From Thermoplasmata archaeon (GTDB lineage Archaea > Thermoplasmatota > Thermoplasmata > Lutacidiplasmatales > SKW197), in NCBI GenBank assembly GCA_026414225.1, contig JAOAJK010000012.1, positions 1 to 46,287 of the forward strand: a stretch of 46,287 nucleotides of DNA, given 5' to 3'. The translations under genes and the position numbers were made by a program. The notes under the pieces were generated by a model that was given only the letters and a program-made list of their open reading frames with translations, ran no database searches and was not told where the DNA came from. Positions 41,159-46,287 of this stretch are shown here, piece after piece (the first letter of the stretch is position 1; each line of letters begins with the position of its first letter).

Positions 41159-42459
41159 ATTATACACCTCTCAACCAAATCCTTTGCTTGCTCATAAATC
41201 TTTTCTGTCCTCTCAAGGGTCCTGCCTTCAGCCGAAATCCTAATCTTTGGCTCTGTCCCCGAGAACCTCACAAGCATCGCCCCATCATCAAAAATCAACT
41301 TTATCCCGTCAATTGTGATTGCCCTGCCCCCGAGTTTCTTCAACTCCTCAAACACCCTCTTCTCAATCTCTCCCCGCCTCTCCTTGGGGTATTTTACGCT
41401 TCCCTTCTTCGTGTGAAGTTTCGGAATGCCGGCAAACATCTCGGATATTCGCTGTTTTTCTTCAGACAGCAATTTTGCCGCAGCATAAATCCCATCCGGG
41501 CAGTAGGAGTGCTTCGGAAAAATATATGTTCCGGAGGGTTCGCCGCCAAACACCCCTCCCGCTTCCCGCAACCTGGCACTCACATACACATCACCGGTTC
41601 TCGTCACCTCTACCCGCTCGTCGCCCAGCAACGCATAAACTGCAGAGGTCGTATCTACGCTCACAACCACTTTTCCAGGTTGTGATTTTCTCGCAAAAAG
41701 ACATAACAGAACTTCTGGTTCCACGAAATTCCCGGCTTCGTCCACCACTACCACCCTGTCTGCATCCCCATCATGGGCAATTCCTGCATCGCAACCCTCG
41801 GAGACCACGGTCCTGCATAGCGTTTTCAAATTCTCCGCCACTGGCTCGCTCTCTCTCCAGGGAAATGTGCCGTCCGGCTGTGCATTTAACGCCAGCACCT
41901 TACATCCCAGTGTTCTCAACACACGGGGGGTAAACTCCCCCGCAGCCCCGTTTCCAGTATCAACAACGACCTTCCTATCAATTTTTCCGAATTCGGAGAC
42001 CAGTTTCTCGATGTAGTTCTCCTTCAGATGGGTGGCGGTCGCGTATCTCCCGATAAACTCGTAGCCCGGATTCCTGTATCTCCTCGTCTCAATTGCATCC
42101 TCTATCTCCTCCATCTGTTTTTCCGAAAACCCGGAGCCGTCCGGATTCATCAGCTTGATTCCGTTGTACTCGGGCGGATTGTGGGATGCGGTAATCACGG
42201 CAGCGCAATCAAAATATCTTGCCAGATAACCTGCAACCGGGGTGGGGGCAATGCCCATATCACTCACACTGCCACCTGAAGCCAGCACACCAGAAATAAA
42301 TGCCTTCGCAACCATCTCTCTCGATGTTCTTGCGTCCGTGGCAACCAGCATATTCTCATATCTGCTGCCAACAGCCCTTCCAGCAATCATCGCAAGTTCC
42401 AGATTGAGCTCTGCATTCACAATGCCCCTTATCCCTGAGCTTCCGAAGTACTTCATCAT
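41155..42459 (-). CDS. glmM: Phosphoglucosamine/phosphohexomutase
   Basis: Moves phosphate between C6 and C1 of glucosamine or related hexoses. The 434-residue protein starts FGSSGIRGIVNAEL and has the phosphoserine in ITASHNPPEYNGIK, the metal loop AHDGDADRVVVVD, the sugar loop GGEPSGTYIF and the phosphate-binding VRFSGTEPKIRI. With glmU next to it, the path to UDP-GlcNAc is likely. Two ATGs (42459, 42456) lie about 25 bp after the TATA box at 42480-42490. Confidence 0.9.
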   Translation of the reverse strand: MMKYFGSSGIRGIVNAELNLELAMIAGRAVGSRYENMLVATDARTSREMVAKAFISGVLASGGSVSDMGIAPTPVAGYLARYFDCAAVITASHNPPEYNGIKLMNPDGSGFSEKQMEEIEDAIETRRYRNPGYEFIGRYATATHLKENYIEKLVSEFGKIDRKVVVDTGNGAAGEFTPRVLRTLGCKVLALNAQPDGTFPWRESEPVAENLKTLCRTVVSEGCDAGIAHDGDADRVVVVDEAGNFVEPEVLLCLFARKSQPGKVVVSVDTTSAVYALLGDERVEVTRTGDVYVSARLREAGGVFGGEPSGTYIFPKHSYCPDGIYAAAKLLSEEKQRISEMFAGIPKLHTKKGSVKYPKERRGEIEKRVFEELKKLGGRAITIDGIKLIFDDGAMLVRFSGTEPKIRISAEGRTLERTEKIYEQAKDLVERCII

Positions 42460-42479
42460 CCCGCGGAGATTTCGGGGCT

Positions 42480-42490
42480 ATTTATATATA
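42480..42490. promoter_or_regulatory. Shared bidirectional TATA element
   Basis: A near-palindromic ATTTATATATA-type element lies about 25 bp from glmM on the minus strand and 50 bp from the carbamate kinase start on the plus strand. No other TATA box is evident for either gene, so one element may serve both directions. Confidence 0.5.
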
Positions 42491-42542
42491 TCTCCAGGTA
42501 TTTACTCTAATTTACCTTTCAAACCTGACAGGGGGTATCAGT

Positions 42543-43496
42543 ATCCAAAAAACCGCAGTCGTTGCAATCGGTGGAAATGCAATCCTTCGGGCAGGGCAGA
42601 AGGGCAGTGCGGAGGAGCAATTCGCAAACCTGAACAAGAGCATGCCCTATCTGGTGAAGATGATTAAGGACGGCTACGACATCGTGATTACCCATGGAAA
42701 TGGCCCGCAGGTGGGCAACATCCTCCTCCAGAACGAACTGAGTAAGGAAAAGGTGCCGAGCATGCCCCTTGATGTCTGCGGTGCAATGTCGCAGGGCCTT
42801 CTCGGTTACCTTATCCAGCAAACCCTCACGAATCTGCTTGCCGTTGAAAAATTGAAAAAAACCGTGGTTTCTATTGTAACCCAAGTTGTGGTGAGCGAAA
42901 ATGACCCCGCATTTAAAAACCCGACAAAGCCAGTTGGACAGTATTACCGGGAGGAAGAGGCAAATAAGTTGATGAAAGAAAAGGGCTGGGTGATGAAGGA
43001 GGATAAGGCAAGGGGAGGGTACAGGAGGGTGGTGCCCTCGCCTGAGCCGATAGATATTGTGGAGAAGGAAGCAATCAAACGGTTGGTGTTCTCCGGGGAA
43101 AACCAGGAATATGTGGTGATTGCTGCAGGGGGAGGCGGGATTCCGGTGATAAAAACCCATGCCGGCTACAAAGGTGTGGAAGCGGTGATTGATAAGGACC
43201 TCGCCTCGAGCGTGCTCGCAAATGCAATTGACGAGAAATTTTTTGTGATTTTAACGGATGTGGAAAAGGTGTGCCTGAATTTCGGAAAACCCGACCAGAA
43301 ACCCATTTCCCATCTTTCTCTTTCTGATGCCGAAAAACACTATGCAGAAGGGCAGTTCCCTACAGGGAGTATGGGTCCAAAGATTCTTGCCTCGATCAGA
43401 TTTCTGCAGAGGGGTGGAGAGAAGGTGCTGATAACCTCCGGTGAGAAATTGAGAGAGGCGCTGGAAGGAAGGACAGGCACCATCATCACCAAGTGA
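42543..43496 (+). CDS. arcC: Carbamate kinase
   Basis: Interconverts carbamoyl phosphate plus ADP with carbamate plus ATP, in arginine or agmatine breakdown. The family N-terminal strand KTAVVAIGGNAIL is encoded from 42549, well upstream of the first ATG at 42642, followed by THGNGPQVGN, the CGAMSQGLLGY region, AAGGGGIPV and PTGSMGPKI. No ATG, GTG or TTG is in frame before the strand. ATC 42543, preceded by AGGGGGT, aligns with the usual first residue, so a rare ATC start or a base error is implied. With that start the protein has 317 residues, the normal length. Confidence 0.9.
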   Translation: MQKTAVVAIGGNAILRAGQKGSAEEQFANLNKSMPYLVKMIKDGYDIVITHGNGPQVGNILLQNELSKEKVPSMPLDVCGAMSQGLLGYLIQQTLTNLLAVEKLKKTVVSIVTQVVVSENDPAFKNPTKPVGQYYREEEANKLMKEKGWVMKEDKARGGYRRVVPSPEPIDIVEKEAIKRLVFSGENQEYVVIAAGGGGIPVIKTHAGYKGVEAVIDKDLASSVLANAIDEKFFVILTDVEKVCLNFGKPDQKPISHLSLSDAEKHYAEGQFPTGSMGPKILASIRFLQRGGEKVLITSGEKLREALEGRTGTIITK

Positions 43497-43497
43497 C

Positions 43498-46287
43498 CTA
43501 GTATTTCTGGTTCTTGGGTGGCTCTGCCGCCGCCTTCTTCTTTCGGACAAACAGGAAGTATATCAGGAGCACCACCATCACAATTGCAGCAATCACCAGA
43601 AGCACCATGGCAAGGATGCATGTGTTAACTATGCCTTCGCCGCTTTCAACGGTAACTGCAATTTCATTTGATTTCTCACCTTCGCCTGCCTCATTCACCG
43701 CCGATACCCTGTAATGATATGTCTTGCCCGGCTCAACGCTCATGTCCAGATAACTTGTGTTGCCCGCACCTACTTCCGCCCACAGGGTTTCATTTTCACC
43801 GTCTGCCCACCGGTAAATCCTGTATTTGGTGATGTTAGAGCCGCCCTCATCCAACGGTTTCGTCCACTCTATGGTGACCCAGAGTAATTTCGTGAGCACA
43901 CGGAGGTTCAGCACCTTGCCGGGCACCGTGAACGGCACCGCACTTATCGTGGCTTTCTCGCTCTCACCGGCGCTATTGACCGCACTCACGCCGTAGTAAT
44001 ACCGCACACCGTTCTTGAGGTTCCTGTCTATGTAATTTGTGGTGTTCACCTCTGCAATTTTTGTCAGGTTGGTCTCGCTCAACCCCCTGTAAACGGCATA
44101 TTTGACTATCGGGCTCCCGCCATCGTTCAGCGGTGGGTACCAGGTCAGATTCACCGTCGCATTGCTAGCGACCGCGTCAAGATACTGCACCTTGCCGGGT
44201 ATGCCAATGGCCTTTGCACTTACAATATCTGAAAGCAAACCCTCACCAAACGCATTCACCGCACTTACCGCGTAGAAATACTCGGTACCGGGCGACACAT
44301 CTGTGTCCGTATAGGCGTGCACATTGCCAGTGACGGCAATTACAGATAGTGTTCCGGGGCTGAGTCCACGGTAGATGGTGTAGTTCGTGACCGGGCTGCC
44401 ACCATTACTTTCTGGAGGCAACCATGTGAGAACTATCTTTCCAATCTGAGCATCTGCACTTAAATTTCTGGGCTTTCCAGGTTCCCCGATCACATCAGCG
44501 GTGACCATCTCGGACTTCGGGCCCTCTCCTGCCGCATTGACAGCGCTCACTGCATAGTAGTAAACACCTCCAAACAGGTTCAGGTCCGTGTAGGAAGTGA
44601 CATTCGGCCTGATGGCCACAAGCGTGAGATTACCTGGCTCAATTCCTCTGTAAATCCTGTAATTTGTAATCGGAAAATAGCCAGTATCCAGTGGCATTAC
44701 CCAGGTTAGGGTGACATTTCTGTCCTGGGTAGAGGCGGTCAGGAAACGGGGTTGAGAGGGGGGATAACCCGTGAGAACAGAAATTTCGTTCGAGGCCGGA
44801 CTCTCACCTACCAGATTATACGCCCGCACTACATAATAGTAGGTCTTCCCGAATTCGATAGTGGCATCTACATAAGCGAAGGCGGTTACTGTATCCAGAT
44901 AGATTTCGCCACCACTTGCAAGGCCACGGTATACCTTGTATCCTGAGATTGCGATGCCTCCAGTATCATCTGGCGGCTGCCAGCCGATCCGAATCACATT
45001 TGTGGTGATGTTAAATGCACCCATCAGATTTTTAGGTGGTGCGGGAGTGGTCGCCGCTATTGCATTCGCCTCGTTGGATTTGTTGCCTTCCCCAATTCCA
45101 TTTATTGCCGCCACGCAGTAATAATAGGTCGTGCCGATTGTTAAATTTGTATCCGTGTAGGTTGTGAGATTTCCGATGACAGTAAAGGGTGTGACATTTC
45201 CTATTGCTGTTCCCCTGTATATTCTGTAGTTGGTAATTGGACTGCCGCCATCGCTCGCAGGTGGCACCCATGTAAGGGTGATTCTCCTATCGCCTGTACT
45301 AGCCAGAAGATTTCTTGGCGCTGATGGGGCCCCATACCCGTAGACCTCCACCTCCAGCACGTTTGTCTTGTTTCCTTCCCCTATGTTATTCACTGCACTC
45401 AGGGCATAGTAGTAGGTTTTACCTACGGTCACATTCGTGTCTTTGTAGGAGAGATTGTTTCCAATCTCCGCATAAAGGGTAAGGTTCGTGGAAATGTTGC
45501 CTTTATAGAGCCGGTAGCCAGTTACTGGCGTGCCTCCATCATCAAGCGGAGGCGCCCAGCCGAGGGTGACATTGTCAAACGAGGAAATCACTGAGAAGTT
45601 GCGGGGCACTGACGGGACTGATGGGGCCAGGGGTGTGGCGCTCGCCTCATTTGACTTCTGACTCTCTCCGATTGCATTCACGGCACTGACTGCATAGTAG
45701 TAGGTTGTGCCAACGGTCACACCCGTATCGGTGTAATTAAGCTGGTTCCCAACCGTTGTGAGGTATGTAAGGGAGCCTGAAACTGTGCCCCTGTAAACTT
45801 TATACCCTGTGATTGCACTCCCTCCATCACTCGCTGGCACTTCCCATTGGAGGAAAATTTTGCCATGACCCGGATTTGCTGCGAGATTTCGCGGAGGGCT
45901 TGGAACCGTGCCGAGGTTAAGCACCCAGGTATCGTTGAACAGAATAAGTGGACTTCTGCCAGTATAACCTCCAGAAATGTAGATGCTCTTCCCGTCTGTT
46001 GCCTGTGCGTTTGCGGCACGGGATCTTGGGGATGTTATCATATCCAGCTTAGTCCATTTGTTAGTTTGAAAATCATAAAGCCAAGTTTCATTTGAAAAGG
46101 TTGTTTCGGATACAGATGTGCCCCCACCGAACAATACTGTTTTCATACTGGAAGAGAGATATGTCATCTTTGCCAGCCATCTAGCTGCGGGTGTACTGAC
46201 TGGGTTTTGATTTGTCCATATGTTACTTGCAGTGTCATAAGCCCACGTTTCAGCCTTCAGAGAGGTCCCAGTATTCCCTCCAAATAG
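43498..46287 (-). CDS. Kelch and fibronectin-III surface protein, 5' end beyond the window
   Basis: The frame is open to the right edge, so the gene is partial; 929 residues are visible. The first 135 or so are Kelch-type repeats (LFGGNTGTS, ETWAYD, VLFGGGTS, NETWLYD, YISGGYTG). Eight fibronectin-III domains of about 92 residues follow, each with a W near the start, a YRIYRG-type strand and YYYAVSAVNAxGE near the end. A C-terminal membrane helix (CILAMVLLVIAAIVMVVLLI) and a basic tail anchor it. It probably binds partners or glycans at the cell surface (inference). The stop lies 1 bp from the carbamate kinase stop. Confidence 0.9.
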   Translation of the reverse strand, partial: LFGGNTGTSLKAETWAYDTASNIWTNQNPVSTPAARWLAKMTYLSSSMKTVLFGGGTSVSETTFSNETWLYDFQTNKWTKLDMITSPRSRAANAQATDGKSIYISGGYTGRSPLILFNDTWVLNLGTVPSPPRNLAANPGHGKIFLQWEVPASDGGSAITGYKVYRGTVSGSLTYLTTVGNQLNYTDTGVTVGTTYYYAVSAVNAIGESQKSNEASATPLAPSVPSVPRNFSVISSFDNVTLGWAPPLDDGGTPVTGYRLYKGNISTNLTLYAEIGNNLSYKDTNVTVGKTYYYALSAVNNIGEGNKTNVLEVEVYGYGAPSAPRNLLASTGDRRITLTWVPPASDGGSPITNYRIYRGTAIGNVTPFTVIGNLTTYTDTNLTIGTTYYYCVAAINGIGEGNKSNEANAIAATTPAPPKNLMGAFNITTNVIRIGWQPPDDTGGIAISGYKVYRGLASGGEIYLDTVTAFAYVDATIEFGKTYYYVVRAYNLVGESPASNEISVLTGYPPSQPRFLTASTQDRNVTLTWVMPLDTGYFPITNYRIYRGIEPGNLTLVAIRPNVTSYTDLNLFGGVYYYAVSAVNAAGEGPKSEMVTADVIGEPGKPRNLSADAQIGKIVLTWLPPESNGGSPVTNYTIYRGLSPGTLSVIAVTGNVHAYTDTDVSPGTEYFYAVSAVNAFGEGLLSDIVSAKAIGIPGKVQYLDAVASNATVNLTWYPPLNDGGSPIVKYAVYRGLSETNLTKIAEVNTTNYIDRNLKNGVRYYYGVSAVNSAGESEKATISAVPFTVPGKVLNLRVLTKLLWVTIEWTKPLDEGGSNITKYRIYRWADGENETLWAEVGAGNTSYLDMSVEPGKTYHYRVSAVNEAGEGEKSNEIAVTVESGEGIVNTCILAMVLLVIAAIVMVVLLIYFLFVRKKKAAAEPPKNQKY

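Overview
This is archaeal DNA, most likely from a euryarchaeon near the Thermoplasmatota. The lineage is inferred from gene content and not proven. The signs of Archaea are: TATA boxes about 25 bp before many start codons (leaderless transcripts); three of five tRNA genes carrying bulge-helix-bulge-type introns; and the genes for primase large subunit, archaeosine TGT, Pop5, archaeal NAC, Bud32, archaeal-type AspRS, a Thi4-family thiazole synthase and FtsZ. Coding density is high, with many ATGA-type overlaps inside operons and several convergent gene ends that overlap by a few bases.

Layout. 1-1100: IS5-family transposase. 1170-3695: ftsZ, then pop5-rnhB-SCP2. 3692-5050 (minus): a PRC-barrel/coiled-coil/zinc-ribbon protein coupled to a 36-residue membrane microprotein. 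5230-5477: tRNA-Glu with a 175-nt intron. 5587-9709: a polytopic membrane protein and an operon of three secreted or anchored proteins. 9710-10067: a promoter-led gap that may hold a non-coding RNA. 10068-12493: a small membrane protein and an anchored phospholipase-D-like protein. 12556-19321: housekeeping block (Ras-like GTPase, prs, nadA, panE, priL, aspS, HAD phosphatase). 19367-23088: large PKD-type surface protein and a divergent small membrane protein. 23098-26135: tgtA, DUF402 protein, NAC, tRNA-Thr. 26136-27702: coiled-coil protein with three 70-residue tandem repeats behind tRNA-Pro. 27846-30111: UPF0200 kinase-like protein, DegT aminotransferase, tRNA-Ser and a small protein. 30144-32315: thi4 with a partner gene, a non-coding gap and a DUF6485 protein. 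32303-35814: RecJ-like and RecB-like nucleases and a flippase. 35906-37656: a DprA-like plus phosphoribosyltransferase gene pair bracketed by a perfect 76-bp direct repeat. 37805-38705: microprotein, hypB and a tRNA-Leu that overlaps hypB. 38710-42459: gamma-carbonic-anhydrase-like protein and the glmM-glmU-bud32 operon. 42543-43496: carbamate kinase with no usual start codon. 43498-46287: a Kelch/fibronectin-III surface protein that runs off the right end.

The strongest candidates for something undescribed are the repeat-flanked DprA/phosphoribosyltransferase cassette (AT-rich second gene, SLOG-type conflict-system architecture), and the PRC-barrel/coiled-coil/zinc-ribbon protein with its membrane microprotein next to ftsZ, which could be a cell-division module. 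The long structured tRNA-Glu intron and the two promoter-led non-coding stretches also deserve RNA-level checks. All calls come from reading the sequence alone; no database search or folding program was run.
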